Source: Blastocatellia bacterium (lineage in GTDB: Bacteria; Acidobacteriota; Blastocatellia; Chloracidobacteriales; JADJPF01). Taken from it: 64,000 nt of DNA. The position numbers and the translations under genes were made by a program. The notes under the pieces were generated by a model. It was not told where the DNA came from. It did not search any database and was given only the letters and a program-made list of their open reading frames with translations. The stretch lies in assembly GCA_016713405.1 (NCBI GenBank), contig JADJPF010000009.1, positions 1 through 64,000 on the forward strand. The letters are read 5' to 3'. How positions within the stretch are numbered: the first letter of the stretch is position 1; each line of letters starts with the position of its first letter. Shown here one piece after another: positions 26,968 through 36,282 of the stretch.

Positions 26968-27118
26968 AAAGTTACCTACTCTTGAACTTTTAATATTAAT
27001 ATTCAAATTTGATAACTCTTCGATTATAACACTGCTAATCAATAGACGCGAAGTAGATATATTTTTTACTAGCCAAGAAAATAAAAGAAAATAGAAATTT
27101 TCTTGGCTAGCATATTAG

Positions 27119-27466
27119 CTATTTGACTCCTAGGAGTTCTACTTCAAAAACCAATGTAGCATTAGGAGGAATAATTCCACCTGCTCCACGTGCGCCATAA
27201 CCAATTTGTGGAGGAATGGTTAACTTACGTTTTCCACCAACCTTCATTGTCATTACGCCTTCATCCCAACCTTTAATTACCATTCCTACACCAATCTGAA
27301 ATTGAAAAGGTTGACCACGATCTACAGAGCTATCAAATTTTTTCCATCTGTTAGCCAGCCCGTATAATGTACAGAAACGGTTTGAGCAAATTGGGGAGGC
27401 CCCACTTCCTACTACTAAATCAACATATTGCAACCCAGATGGAGTTGTAACAGTTTCATTTCCCAT
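27119..27466 (-). CDS. FKBP-type peptidyl-prolyl isomerase with a double compensating indel
   Basis: Encodes 115 aa. Ends match FKBP (TVTTPSGLQYVDLVVGSGA; FDSSVDRGQPFQFQIG, MVIKGWDEG, GGIIPPNATLVFEVELL). The 20 residues between are nonsense in this frame. Reading them one base over gives QFAQTVSVHYTGWLTDGKK, the standard FKBP active-site segment. One extra base in the G4 run at 27393-27396 and one missing base in the T6 run at 27338-27343 explain it. The real protein is therefore almost surely a normal FKBP of about 115 aa. A paralogue lies 30 bp upstream in the same direction. Confidence 0.85.
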   Translation of the reverse strand: MGNETVTTPSGLQYVDLVVGSGASPICSNRFCTLYGLANRWKKFDSSVDRGQPFQFQIGVGMVIKGWDEGVMTMKVGGKRKLTIPPQIGYGARGAGGIIPPNATLVFEVELLGVK

Positions 27467-27496
27467 TAGATAGACACTCCTTTCAAATTAAGTAGA

Positions 27497-28057
27497 CTAC
27501 TTTGCTTCTAATAATTCAACATCAAAAACTAGTACTGCATTAGGTGGAATAACTGGGGGTGAGCCTGAAGCCCCATAACCAAGCGATGCAGGAATAATTA
27601 GTTTGCGTTTTCCACCAACTTTCATGCTTAATAAACCTTCATCCCAGCCATCAATCACTCTACGCATTCCAAGAGGAAATTGTATTGGAGTACTACCAAT
27701 TGAGCTATCAAATTGTTTTCCATCTATTAACCAGCCGGTATAGTGTACAGAGACAGTTTGACCCTTTTTAGGTTGTGGCCCTTTGCCTTCTGCTAAATCA
27801 ATGTATTTTAACCCAGAATCCGTAGTTTTAACTTGTTGTTCCGCAGTGGGTTTTACTCCGGGACATTCTGCTGGGATATCTGCACAATTAGGTGTTGTAG
27901 TCGCAGGTGTTGCAGAAGCAACAGGAGAAGCTGTTGGGCTAGCTGCCGGGCTAGCTGCTGGGCTAGCTGGACTTGGATTAGTAGTAGTGTTGTTATTTTC
28001 ACATGCTATAGAAAATAACAGCACTATTAGAACTATGATTAATTTACGACTTTGCAT
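27497..28057 (-). CDS. FKBP-type peptidyl-prolyl isomerase lipoprotein
   Basis: Encodes 186 aa. Signal peptide with lipobox (LLFSIAC), then a low-complexity linker of SPAASPAASPTASP repeats (about 30-55) that would extend the domain from the membrane, a short Cys-containing segment (CADIPAECPG), and a complete FKBP domain (80-186: VSVHYTGWLIDGKQFDSS, WDEGLLSMKVGGKRKL, LGYGASGSPPVIPPNAVL). It catalyses proline cis-trans isomerisation during folding of exported proteins. It forms a pair with the FKBP gene directly downstream. Confidence 0.92.
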   Translation of the reverse strand: MQSRKLIIVLIVLLFSIACENNNTTTNPSPASPAASPAASPTASPVASATPATTTPNCADIPAECPGVKPTAEQQVKTTDSGLKYIDLAEGKGPQPKKGQTVSVHYTGWLIDGKQFDSSIGSTPIQFPLGMRRVIDGWDEGLLSMKVGGKRKLIIPASLGYGASGSPPVIPPNAVLVFDVELLEAK

Positions 28058-28200
28058 TAATTATTTAACCTTTCTACAAGCCCTAAATCTAAAGACTTAG
28101 GACACAATTATTTAACCCTTTTCAGGTCTTAGAATTTAAGATCCTATTTTAAGTTACTATGTATTTATACTAATTTAATATTTTATAAAACTTATAAAGA

Positions 28201-30042
28201 CTAAAAACCTTCTTTTAACTCTGGCATAGCATCCGTAACACGGATTTCACTTAAACTAGAAGTCTTTCCGCCGCTAATTTGTCTAGTAGCTAAAAGTGTT
28301 GCAAGTACCTGATAAGTCTTAGCATTACAACATGGAGAACGTGCTAGTAATTCATTAATAGTAATACCGGGCTGTGCCAGCATATCCCAAATTTTTTGTG
28401 CCAAATCTTCCGTTTCCTGATCGCGCCAGCTTATTTGCAATGCACGACGCTTAAAATTAGTTAAAAGACTAGGGAATTTTAAGACAAAACGACTAAGTAA
28501 AGTTTTTAGCCCTAAAGCATCTTTAAGTAATTTTTTGCCTGTTTCACTAATTGGAATTAGCTCTTCAAGTTCGCTTGGAAGTAAGCATTGTCGAAAGAGA
28601 AAACAACCTTCTAATGGCATTTGAAATAGCTGGTAAAAAGCTTCACTACCACTACGTACACCTAAACGTACATGAGTAATATTACCTTGATCAAAGTATA
28701 TACTTGCAAAAGCTCTAACATCAGATAAATCTATATCAGTTTCTGGTGCAAATTCTGTGTTATGAAGGGTTAATAAACCGGTTTCTTGTAGCCCAATTAA
28801 TAAATGGATGGTTGATGCTAAATCAAACCAACTTAAATGTCCTTGAACATGTTTATTACTTAAAAAGCCTGATTTGCCTGGAGTTTTTATTATTTTAGGT
28901 GCTTCTATACCGCTAACTACTGTAGGTTGTTCTGTTATAGGAAGATCATTAATGTTTTCACTAGAACTAGAAGCATTTGCAACACTTCGGCGTGCAAAAG
29001 ACCCAATGTTTTCACCCGTAAGTAAAATAGCTGCTTCTAGTTCTTTATCTGTAGCTTGAACAAATAGTTCTTTAAATTCTTGTTCTGTAACGGCTTTGCT
29101 TGCAGCATCTAGTTCTTGAGCAAAAGTTAGTGCTGAAGCAGGACGGGATCGAGGATCTTTTTCTAGTGCATGCATTACAACGGCATTAATTAATTTTGGT
29201 ATTTCTGGACGAATTTCATGAATTGGACGCGCCTTTTCATTAAGTTGTTTAAGTAAAACAATAATTGGAGACGGCCCATCAAATGGAAGTTCACCTGTAA
29301 GTAATTGATAAAGCATTATTCCTAGACTATAAATATCTGCACGAGCGTCTACAGGTTGACCAGAACATTGTTCAGGAGAGATATAAAAGGGAGTTCCAAC
29401 TACAGCACCACTACCAGTAATTTCTCCTGCTGCTTCATCTGTAAATTTCAAGTCATAAACTTTAGCAATACCAAAATCTAAAACTTTAGCTGCTTCTTGT
29501 CCGTCTTCTTGATGAAGATAAATATTTTCTGGTTTTAAGTCTCGATGAATTATGCCTCTAGTGTGTGCTATGGCTACAGCGGGACAGATTTGTTGCATTA
29601 AATGGTTAGCTTCTTCTATAGAGAAATGATGGCGGGATTTTAATCTTTCATATAAAGATTGCCCTACTAATAACTCCATAACTACATAAACTAGACGATC
29701 AACAGTAATACCAAAATCTAATACAGCAACAGCATTTGGATGGCGAACCTTCATTGCTGCATAAGCTTCACGGCGAAATCTCTCTATTGCTACACCATCA
29801 TTAGTTAATGCACGGTGCATAATTTTTATTGCAACAGGTGATTGAAGTTGTAGATGTGTAGCTCGATAAACTGTACCTGTCCCACCTTCAGCAATTTTAT
29901 AGTCTATAGAGTATTTATTATCAATAATTTGTTCTAGTAAATTATCACGCTCTAGCGGGGGATCTATGAGTGGTTGTCCATCATAGACACAAAAAAACAT
30001 TATGTTTTCATAAGTTCGTTGGCAAACGGGACAAGTTTTCAT
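28201..30042 (-). CDS. Ser/Thr protein kinase with N-terminal zinc ribbon and C-terminal DUF4388 domain
   Basis: Encodes 613 aa. Residues 3-25 (CPVCQRTYENIMFFCVYDG) resemble a zinc ribbon. A full eukaryotic-like kinase domain follows (about 40-310): VAIKIM with the ATP-binding Lys, HRDLKPENIY, DFGIAK, GTPFYISPEQ. After a linker, a DUF4388/PATAN domain (about 405-500) begins HVQGHLSWFDLASTIHLL. No transmembrane segment is seen, so it is cytoplasmic. The zinc ribbon-kinase-DUF4388 plan is common in Acidobacteriota (family knowledge). The substrate is unknown. Confidence 0.92.
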   Translation of the reverse strand: MKTCPVCQRTYENIMFFCVYDGQPLIDPPLERDNLLEQIIDNKYSIDYKIAEGGTGTVYRATHLQLQSPVAIKIMHRALTNDGVAIERFRREAYAAMKVRHPNAVAVLDFGITVDRLVYVVMELLVGQSLYERLKSRHHFSIEEANHLMQQICPAVAIAHTRGIIHRDLKPENIYLHQEDGQEAAKVLDFGIAKVYDLKFTDEAAGEITGSGAVVGTPFYISPEQCSGQPVDARADIYSLGIMLYQLLTGELPFDGPSPIIVLLKQLNEKARPIHEIRPEIPKLINAVVMHALEKDPRSRPASALTFAQELDAASKAVTEQEFKELFVQATDKELEAAILLTGENIGSFARRSVANASSSSENINDLPITEQPTVVSGIEAPKIIKTPGKSGFLSNKHVQGHLSWFDLASTIHLLIGLQETGLLTLHNTEFAPETDIDLSDVRAFASIYFDQGNITHVRLGVRSGSEAFYQLFQMPLEGCFLFRQCLLPSELEELIPISETGKKLLKDALGLKTLLSRFVLKFPSLLTNFKRRALQISWRDQETEDLAQKIWDMLAQPGITINELLARSPCCNAKTYQVLATLLATRQISGGKTSSLSEIRVTDAMPELKEGF

Positions 30043-30195
30043 GAATGTTTTTGATTATTCTCCATAAGGAAAAAGGTCAGCCTTAATTTATCGCATGGTT
30101 AAAGAGAACTTAAAAGCCATACTTGCTTAGTTTTTCCAGCAACTTATAGACAGAATAGTTAAAAATAAACTGGTTTTTCTACTAGTTAAAGATTC

Positions 30196-31644
30196 TTAAA
30201 TCCAAGAGGGGAGCCACATTCTAAGAAAAAATCCTCTTGGAGATATAGGTAAACCTAAATAAACAGGCAAAAAGAAAAGAAAAGATATGCTAATTATCAA
30301 AATAATAAAAATACTTAAGTTAACAGCCATTTTTTGTTTGCTTGCAAGCAAATAATCAGTCAACCAAGCTAGAGCTAAAAAGCTAAAAATAGAGGCAGGC
30401 ATATAATGATAAAGAAAAGTAAAACGACTAACACCAGCCCAACTAAATAAATTAGCACTGTAGCTAATTATTAAATAAAGTGGGACAAAAAAGTTTATTG
30501 CTAAGTATTTTTTATCTGCTAGCTTTATCAAGCCTTTAAGTAAAAACCAGAATTGCTCACATAACACAAAAGCCAAAGCAAAGAGCGCGATAATTGCAAA
30601 CCAATAAAGTAAAGGGTTTCCCATAGCGTGAATATCATAGACTAACTTTACTTCATTTAATGGTAATGGAGTTTTGCGATTTGGTATAATTTCGCTAGGA
30701 TTTTTAGTTGTTTCATAAAAATAACAAACAGGTCTAATCATCATAGGCCAACTATACCAGGCAGAAGTGTAAGGATGTTCTTGTGGGCGGTTAGCATAGG
30801 ATTTATGAAAGTTATAGATTTGAGTTTCTACCTCTTTAATTGTTCCTGGATTTTGTTTTAAGTGAGGTTGCCATGCTAAAAAGTAAGTAGCATAAATAAT
30901 TAAAGGTAAAAAGATTGCTAATTGATAAAACTTTATTTGCTCAATTTGTTCTGTAGGTGATAAAGCTAAATTATTGTCTGAGTATGTTTTAGTAAAAATT
31001 AAGTTTTCTAAAAATAGCCTTTTATTTATGTAAGCAACTAACCAAAAACCATAAAGTGCTGCAATAAAGCTTAAACCACTCCATTTAACTGAAATTGTTG
31101 CACCTAGAAAGACCCCTGTAAAAAATAAATATACCCATTGACGTAAGCCTTGTTTTTGAAGTGAGATTAAAAAAAATAAATGTCCTAGTAAGCCAAAAAA
31201 TAATAAATAGGTGTTTAATAGTGCATGACGTGATTCTACAAGTAAAAGCCCATCTAAAGTTGCAAACAGCCCTGCAAGAAGTGAATATTGTCGACGGCCT
31301 GTTAATTTATAGGCAATTGCCATTAAAAGCACTGGAATAAAAGAACCAACTAGCGCGTTAACCCAACGATAACCAACAGGGTTAAACCCTAAAACCCAAA
31401 TACCAAAAGCAATAAAATATTTTCCTAACGGAGGGTGTGCATCAAAAACATGTATATTATTTAAGTAATTATTTGCAAAATTAGCAAAATGTACTTCATC
31501 AAAAACTAAGACATCAAAACGTGCTAGCCCCCAAAAACGTAGGCAAGTAGAGAAAATTACTATACTTGCTACTGCAAGCCTATACCAATTTTGCTCAGTA
31601 AATAGATTTTTGACGTGAAAGAAAATTTTATATAATAAACTCAT
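30196..31644 (-). CDS. PMT-family protein O-mannosyltransferase
   Basis: Encodes 482 aa with about 10-11 membrane helices. The first periplasmic loop contains FDVLVFDEVHFANFANNYL (catalytic Asp-Glu pair) and HPPLGKYFIAFG, the PMT signature. A central loop (KSYANRPQEHPYTSAWYSWP) matches the family. PMT enzymes transfer a hexose from a polyprenyl phosphate to Ser/Thr of exported proteins. The gene is monocistronic. With the STT3-like gene at 46-49 kb it suggests that this organism glycosylates proteins by two routes. Confidence 0.88.
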   Translation of the reverse strand: MSLLYKIFFHVKNLFTEQNWYRLAVASIVIFSTCLRFWGLARFDVLVFDEVHFANFANNYLNNIHVFDAHPPLGKYFIAFGIWVLGFNPVGYRWVNALVGSFIPVLLMAIAYKLTGRRQYSLLAGLFATLDGLLLVESRHALLNTYLLFFGLLGHLFFLISLQKQGLRQWVYLFFTGVFLGATISVKWSGLSFIAALYGFWLVAYINKRLFLENLIFTKTYSDNNLALSPTEQIEQIKFYQLAIFLPLIIYATYFLAWQPHLKQNPGTIKEVETQIYNFHKSYANRPQEHPYTSAWYSWPMMIRPVCYFYETTKNPSEIIPNRKTPLPLNEVKLVYDIHAMGNPLLYWFAIIALFALAFVLCEQFWFLLKGLIKLADKKYLAINFFVPLYLIISYSANLFSWAGVSRFTFLYHYMPASIFSFLALAWLTDYLLASKQKMAVNLSIFIILIISISFLFFLPVYLGLPISPRGFFLRMWLPSWI

Positions 31645-31751
31645 TTTACAGTTCTGTTAAAAAAAACAAATACATTAGTTTGGCTAAGAATGCAATTATA
31701 GCTTGCTAAATTATTGTAGTAGTAGGCTAGTAATTTTAAGGTATAAAATTA

Positions 31752-32939
31752 ATGAGTAAAACTAAATTATTATCTATAGTATTAATCTTTACAGTTAGTT
31801 TTTGTCTATTTTCTTGCAAAAATAGCAAAAATAACACATCCTCAAATGTTCCAAATAATCCAACACAACCAAGCGAGGAACTATCAAAGCCTAACAAAGC
31901 TAGCGTTACTGCACCAAGAACATTTAATAAAATATTAGTTGGTAAAGTTGATAAATATAATATATTTGCCCAGTTACAGAGAAATGAAAAAGAGCTATAT
32001 GGAACTTATCGTTATGAAAGCAATAAAGCTCAAATAGTTAGTGCTGTTAGCCCTAGTATACTTTCATTAAGTGGCAATGTAGAAGATGATGGTAGTTTTG
32101 CTTTAACAGAAACAGAATTTGTTCCTATGGAAAGTGGGCCAGTAAATAAAGAAACAGGTAAATTTACAGGTAAACTCCTAGCAGAAGAAAGAGATGGGCG
32201 CACATCAGTAAAACTCAATGGAAACTGGACAAAAGCTGATGGAAGCCGGACTTTTAACTTTTTTCTTTATGAAAAAACTTTTTTTCTAGGTGAAAAAGTA
32301 CAAATAATAGATAAAGAAATAAAAGAAGAAGATAAGTCTAAAAAGTATAGTTTTAATTTTAGCTATCCACAAATTCAAGGATCAAATCAGCCCAATATAG
32401 AAAAATTTAACCAACAATTATCAGAAAAAGTCCAAAAAATTTACCAGGAATTTAAAGAAAATACTTCAGAAAATGAAACTGATCCTGCTTTTGCTGATTC
32501 AGAAACAGGTAGCTATTATGATGGTTATTACATTGTAGAATTTGCTAACAAAGATTTAATTAGCGTTGTATTTTATTCTGGAAGTTACTATTTAGGAGCA
32601 GCACACCCAAACACTTCCGTTATGGCTTTTAACTTTAACTTAAATACAGGTCAGGAAATAAAGTTAGAAGATTTGTTTTTAAAAAATTCTAATTACTTAG
32701 AAAAAATTGACAAAATCTGTTCTTCATTAACTAAAAATACTGATACAGGTTTTTTCTTTGACACCTCTCCACCTAGGGAAAATATTTGGTGTTGGAATAT
32801 TACTGAAAGAGGAATTTACCTACATTTTGGCATAGCTCATGTTTATGGAGATGTTGGAACTATATCTATTCCTTACAATGAATTAAAGGATGTAATTGAT
32901 TTGGCCGGGCCAATGTCTAGCATTATTAGTTATAAATAA
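31752..32939 (+). CDS. Lipoprotein with DUF3298/RsiV-like domain
   Basis: Encodes 395 aa. Lipoprotein signal peptide (LFSC at residues 19-22), Asn/Pro-rich linker, a beta domain (about 55-180: IFAQLQRNEKELYGTYRYE), then a PdaC/DUF4163-like part and a DUF3298 domain (about 265-385: YYLGAAHPNTSVMAFNFNLNTG; GTISIPYNELKDVI). DUF3298 is found in RsiV and in PdaC-like envelope proteins. Here there is no sigma-factor-binding segment, so anti-sigma function is not suggested. Probably an envelope-anchored ligand-binding protein. Confidence 0.75.
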   Translation: MSKTKLLSIVLIFTVSFCLFSCKNSKNNTSSNVPNNPTQPSEELSKPNKASVTAPRTFNKILVGKVDKYNIFAQLQRNEKELYGTYRYESNKAQIVSAVSPSILSLSGNVEDDGSFALTETEFVPMESGPVNKETGKFTGKLLAEERDGRTSVKLNGNWTKADGSRTFNFFLYEKTFFLGEKVQIIDKEIKEEDKSKKYSFNFSYPQIQGSNQPNIEKFNQQLSEKVQKIYQEFKENTSENETDPAFADSETGSYYDGYYIVEFANKDLISVVFYSGSYYLGAAHPNTSVMAFNFNLNTGQEIKLEDLFLKNSNYLEKIDKICSSLTKNTDTGFFFDTSPPRENIWCWNITERGIYLHFGIAHVYGDVGTISIPYNELKDVIDLAGPMSSIISYK

Positions 32940-32988
32940 ATTAATTAGAAAACATAGAATTAAAGTATGTTTTTCTTAACAGTAAGTT

Positions 32989-33023
32989 GCCTTGTTTTTG
33001 AGATGTTAACCCAAGAACAAGGC
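32989..33023. terminator. Hairpin between convergent genes
   Basis: GCCTTGTT (32989-32996) pairs with AACAAGGC (33016-33023). It lies between the convergent DUF3298 and PilZ genes and may act in both directions, although no strong U-run follows. Confidence 0.4.
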
Positions 33024-33047
33024 AGCTAAGAAACTTATTATAAAAAC

Positions 33048-33428
33048 TTAAATTCCACCAATAGAAGTTAAATAACTTTCATATAATTCTAAATCTTGAC
33101 TAGACATTTCCTTAATGTAAACTCCTACACTCCAGTTAATTTGGTCTTCTGCTGGACGATACCACACGGCAAACCCTTCAATATGAACTGTTCCAACAGG
33201 TAGATCAATTTCTATGTCTAGTCGGTTCTTAAAAGCAACTGTATGATCTTTAATGATATTTAATGAATCGCTTTCAATTGTAGTAGTTTGAATGTGCATC
33301 CCTTGTAAGCTTAAATCTACTACTTTACCTGCAATGTTTCGAGAACGGTTTCCTTCATCGTCTGCATCAACAATTGTTAACCTAACAGGCAGTCCTGCTT
33401 CTGGAGGAGTTTTAGTATTATCACTCAT
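33048..33428 (-). CDS. PilZ domain protein (c-di-GMP receptor)
   Basis: Encodes 126 aa, a single PilZ domain. The binding motif is recognisable as an Arg-rich stretch (NRSRNIAG, residues 22-29) followed by DLSLQGMHI, the D-x-S-x-x-G signature. The rest is a beta barrel of the expected length. PilZ domains bind cyclic di-GMP and pass the signal to partner proteins. It indicates c-di-GMP signalling in this organism, in line with the GEMM riboswitch candidate near 11.5 kb. Divergent from the kinase gene at 33531. Confidence 0.85.
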   Translation of the reverse strand: MSDNTKTPPEAGLPVRLTIVDADDEGNRSRNIAGKVVDLSLQGMHIQTTTIESDSLNIIKDHTVAFKNRLDIEIDLPVGTVHIEGFAVWYRPAEDQINWSVGVYIKEMSSQDLELYESYLTSIGGI

Positions 33429-33530
33429 AGATTTTATATATAAACTTAAAAGTTGTATACCCTGTCTTTATTGTGTATGTTATGCTATTGGTTTTAATCT
33501 ATCACAACAATTTTATCAACTAAAGAGGTT

Positions 33531-34319
33531 ATGCTAAAGCTAACTCCAGGAGACTTGATTGGCCCTTATACTTTGGTAAAAAAGCTTGGAGGTGGACAAT
33601 TTAGCGATGTTTGGTTAGCTGAACGTCGTGGTAGATTTGCCACCACTCAAGTAGCACTAAAAATCATTCGAGAAGAATTTCAAGACCAAAACGAAATTGC
33701 TAGAGAATCTCAACTCTGGGCCCAATTAGGTACTCATCCAAATATCTTACCAATAATTGAGGCTGATATTTATAATGATGTCCCTGTAATAGTTACTGAG
33801 TATGTACCAGATGGCTCATTAGATGATTGGTTGCAAAAACATAAAGGATTAGCCCCAACCATAGAATCTGCTCTGTCAATGGCATTAGGTATTGTTATAG
33901 GTCTTGCTCATTTACATAGCAAAAATATAGTTCATAGAGACTTAAAACCTGCAAATATAATGTTGGCTGGTGAGATTCCACGTTTAACAGATTTTGGAGT
34001 TTCACGCCAATTAACTTCAGAAAATACACATAGCATTGCTGGTACGCCTGCTTATATGGCACCAGAAATGTTTGATGGTAAACGTAGTCCACAAGTTGAT
34101 ATTTGGTCAATGGGTGTTCTGCTATACAAAATGCTATGTGGGAAATTACCTTTTCCTCAAAATGGGGTAGCTTTAATTTATGCTGTTTCGATGACTGAAC
34201 CTGACCCAATGCCTAAAACCATCCCCATCCTGTTACGTCAGATTGTGATTAAAGCCTTAAGTAAAGATCCGGGTAATCGGTATACTTCTGGTGCAGAAAT
34301 GAAAGTAGCTTGGAAGTAG
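33531..34319 (+). CDS. Ser/Thr protein kinase, likely N-terminal part of a kinase-FGE protein
   Basis: Encodes 262 aa, a complete kinase domain: GGGQFSDVW (Gly loop), VALKII (Lys), HRDLKPANIM, DFGVSR, GTPAYMAPEM, and IWSMGVLLYKM. It ends abruptly in MKVAWK. The next gene starts 10 bp before this stop and its first codons (LEVAQKEMLKSELQ) read as a direct continuation if one T is added to the GCTTGG run near 34308. I therefore suspect a single protein of about 585 aa with the FGE-like domain, although two coupled genes remain possible. Confidence 0.85.
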   Translation: MLKLTPGDLIGPYTLVKKLGGGQFSDVWLAERRGRFATTQVALKIIREEFQDQNEIARESQLWAQLGTHPNILPIIEADIYNDVPVIVTEYVPDGSLDDWLQKHKGLAPTIESALSMALGIVIGLAHLHSKNIVHRDLKPANIMLAGEIPRLTDFGVSRQLTSENTHSIAGTPAYMAPEMFDGKRSPQVDIWSMGVLLYKMLCGKLPFPQNGVALIYAVSMTEPDPMPKTIPILLRQIVIKALSKDPGNRYTSGAEMKVAWK

Positions 34320-35287
34320 CACAAAAGGAAATGCTAAAGTCTGAGTTGCAACTTAATGTATCATCATCAACTGTGCCTAATAAAACGCTCTTAAAACCAG
34401 TTATTTGGGTTTCAACACCTAATAAGAAAGAAATTCGCTCTGGAGCGTTTAAGAGTTTACCTAATTTTAGCGATTTTCCTTTTGAAACTGTGCTTTTAGA
34501 TAAAACCGGTATGATTGCGGCACGTTATAGCCGGACAACTCGCTATTTTAAAGAAAATTTAACTGAAACAGTAAAATTGGAAATGGTAGAAATTCCACCA
34601 GGAACTTTTTTAATGGGGTCAGATAAATTTGTAGATTCAGATAGTCAAGCAACTGAAGAACCACGCCATGCAGTTAAAATTCCTATTTTTTATATGAGTA
34701 AATACTTAATTACTCAAGCTCAATGGGTGGCAATAATGCAGGACAATCCATCTTGTTTTCAAGTAGATGGAAACTTAAATCTACCTGTAGAACAAGTATC
34801 TTGGTTTGATGTAGGCGAATTTTGCCAACGCTTATCAATAAAAACAGGTAGGTATTATCATTTACCTAGTGAAGCACAATGGGAATATGCTGCAAGGGCT
34901 GGAACAACATCCACTTTTGCTTTTGGCGAAACTATTACAAGCGAAATTGTAAATTTTAATGCTAATTTTTCGCTAGGAGTTGCTCCAAAGGGTATTTACC
35001 GAAAACATACTAGTACAGTAGGCCAGTTAGCTTTTGCTAACGCTTTTGGACTCTATGATTGTCATGGAAATCTTTGGGAATGGTGCCAAGATATCTATCA
35101 TAGAGATTATCAAGGTGCGCCCGCCAATGAGCAAGCCTGGGAACAAGGCGGAGATCCTTTAAGACGAGTCTTAAGAGGAGGAGCCTGGATTAGTTCTGGG
35201 CTAATGTGTCGGTCTGCTTTTCGGGAATGTAGCATTCCAGATAAAGCTAGCAACACTATAGGTTTTCGTATTGTAGTTAGTTTATAA
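34310..35287 (+). CDS. FGE-sulfatase (SUMF1-like) domain protein, likely C-terminal part of the kinase
   Basis: Encodes 325 aa. After a linker of about 85 residues comes a complete formylglycine-generating-enzyme-like domain: EMVEIPPGTFLMGSD, YMSKYLITQAQWVAIM, LPSEAQWEYAARAG, GLYDCHGNLWEWCQD, RVLRGGAWISSGLMCRSAFR. In signalling proteins this C-type-lectin-related fold usually binds ligands rather than oxidising sulfatases, and the Cys pair needed for FGE catalysis is not evident. The domain also ends the giant kinase at 39017-44505, so the organism uses kinase-FGE fusions repeatedly. Confidence 0.82.
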   Translation: MEVAQKEMLKSELQLNVSSSTVPNKTLLKPVIWVSTPNKKEIRSGAFKSLPNFSDFPFETVLLDKTGMIAARYSRTTRYFKENLTETVKLEMVEIPPGTFLMGSDKFVDSDSQATEEPRHAVKIPIFYMSKYLITQAQWVAIMQDNPSCFQVDGNLNLPVEQVSWFDVGEFCQRLSIKTGRYYHLPSEAQWEYAARAGTTSTFAFGETITSEIVNFNANFSLGVAPKGIYRKHTSTVGQLAFANAFGLYDCHGNLWEWCQDIYHRDYQGAPANEQAWEQGGDPLRRVLRGGAWISSGLMCRSAFRECSIPDKASNTIGFRIVVSL

Positions 35288-35288
35288 G

Positions 35289-36248
35289 ATGGTAAATAAG
35301 CTTTGGTATATGAATGCTGACTTTGAAATGGAGTTAGCTAACTCACCTAATAAAAAATATTTTTGTAGCAATATTGTTGCTCAAATTAACCAAAAACTTG
35401 CTCCGCATCTACTTTGGTTAGCTCAAAAAGGGGATGCTCTAATACTAGCTGAACCTTGGTCAAGTGAAGTTAAAGAATTTGCTAGAAAACAAGAAGTAGA
35501 ACTAGTTTTTCCTACTAGCAAAACAAAATATCCAGAAAAATTTTTCACTCCTTGGGGTTGGACAACAAGCGCAATCTCTGTTGGAGAAAAATTTGGTGCT
35601 ATTGTTAATAAAGTTGACTTAGAGTTAATTTCTAGAGTTAACTCTAAACTTTTTAGCTTTCAGCTAGAAAAAGAATGGAATATTTTACTACCTACAGCAG
35701 CCATTGTTAGTAACTTTGAAGAGTTAGAAAAGATAATAAAAACTATTAAAGGTAAGTGGGTAATTAAAAGCCCAATGGGTGTAGCAGCACGTGAAAGAGT
35801 TTTGGGAAATGGCCCTATTTTAACCCAAGGGGCTAGAGTTTGGATAGAACGTAAGTTTCAGCAAAAAGAGCAGTTAATTTTTCAACCCTGGCTAGAAGTT
35901 AGTCGTGAATATGGCATAGCAATGTATATTTTACCTAATGGAGAAATTGATTTTGTGGGTGTAAGCGATTTACAAACCAATGGTGCTGGAACAGGAATTG
36001 GATATTTACTAGGTCGTCAAATCCCTTCTAATAGGCTTATGGAATTAAAAAATATTGCTCAACAAGTAGGAAAACGATTGTTTCAAGAAGGCTACACGGG
36101 CCCAGCCGGAATTGATGCTTTAGAACATAGCGGCGGACTTCATCCACTGTTAGAAATTAATGCTCGTTATACAATGGGTTTTGTTGCTATTGCAGTAGAA
36201 AAGGCTAAAGCTGTAACTACGCCAACACTTTGGCAATCAAAAACATAA
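35289..36248 (+). CDS. ATP-grasp domain protein of unknown specificity
   Basis: Encodes 319 aa. The C-terminal two thirds look like an ATP-grasp ligase: KGKWVIKSPMGVAARERV (ATP-binding Lys and loop), IFQPWLEVSREYGIAMY, GPAGIDAL and the metal-binding end LLEINARYTMGF. The N-terminal 100 residues (ALILAEPWSSEVKEFARKQEVELVFP) resemble the pre-ATP-grasp fold. ATP-grasp enzymes join a carboxylate to an amine or thiol via acyl phosphate. The gene begins 1 bp after the kinase-FGE stop and precedes an isoaspartyl peptidase, which hints at peptide or amino-acid chemistry, but the substrate cannot be read off. Confidence 0.72.
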   Translation: MVNKLWYMNADFEMELANSPNKKYFCSNIVAQINQKLAPHLLWLAQKGDALILAEPWSSEVKEFARKQEVELVFPTSKTKYPEKFFTPWGWTTSAISVGEKFGAIVNKVDLELISRVNSKLFSFQLEKEWNILLPTAAIVSNFEELEKIIKTIKGKWVIKSPMGVAARERVLGNGPILTQGARVWIERKFQQKEQLIFQPWLEVSREYGIAMYILPNGEIDFVGVSDLQTNGAGTGIGYLLGRQIPSNRLMELKNIAQQVGKRLFQEGYTGPAGIDALEHSGGLHPLLEINARYTMGFVAIAVEKAKAVTTPTLWQSKT

Positions 36249-36282
36249 ACTAAAAATTCTGTTTTTAACTAGGAGTTTAATA

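Noticed and set aside
34310..35287. True formylglycine-generating enzyme acting on sulfatases
   Set aside because: No sulfatase nearby and the catalytic Cys pair is not evident; a ligand-binding role in a kinase fusion is more likely.
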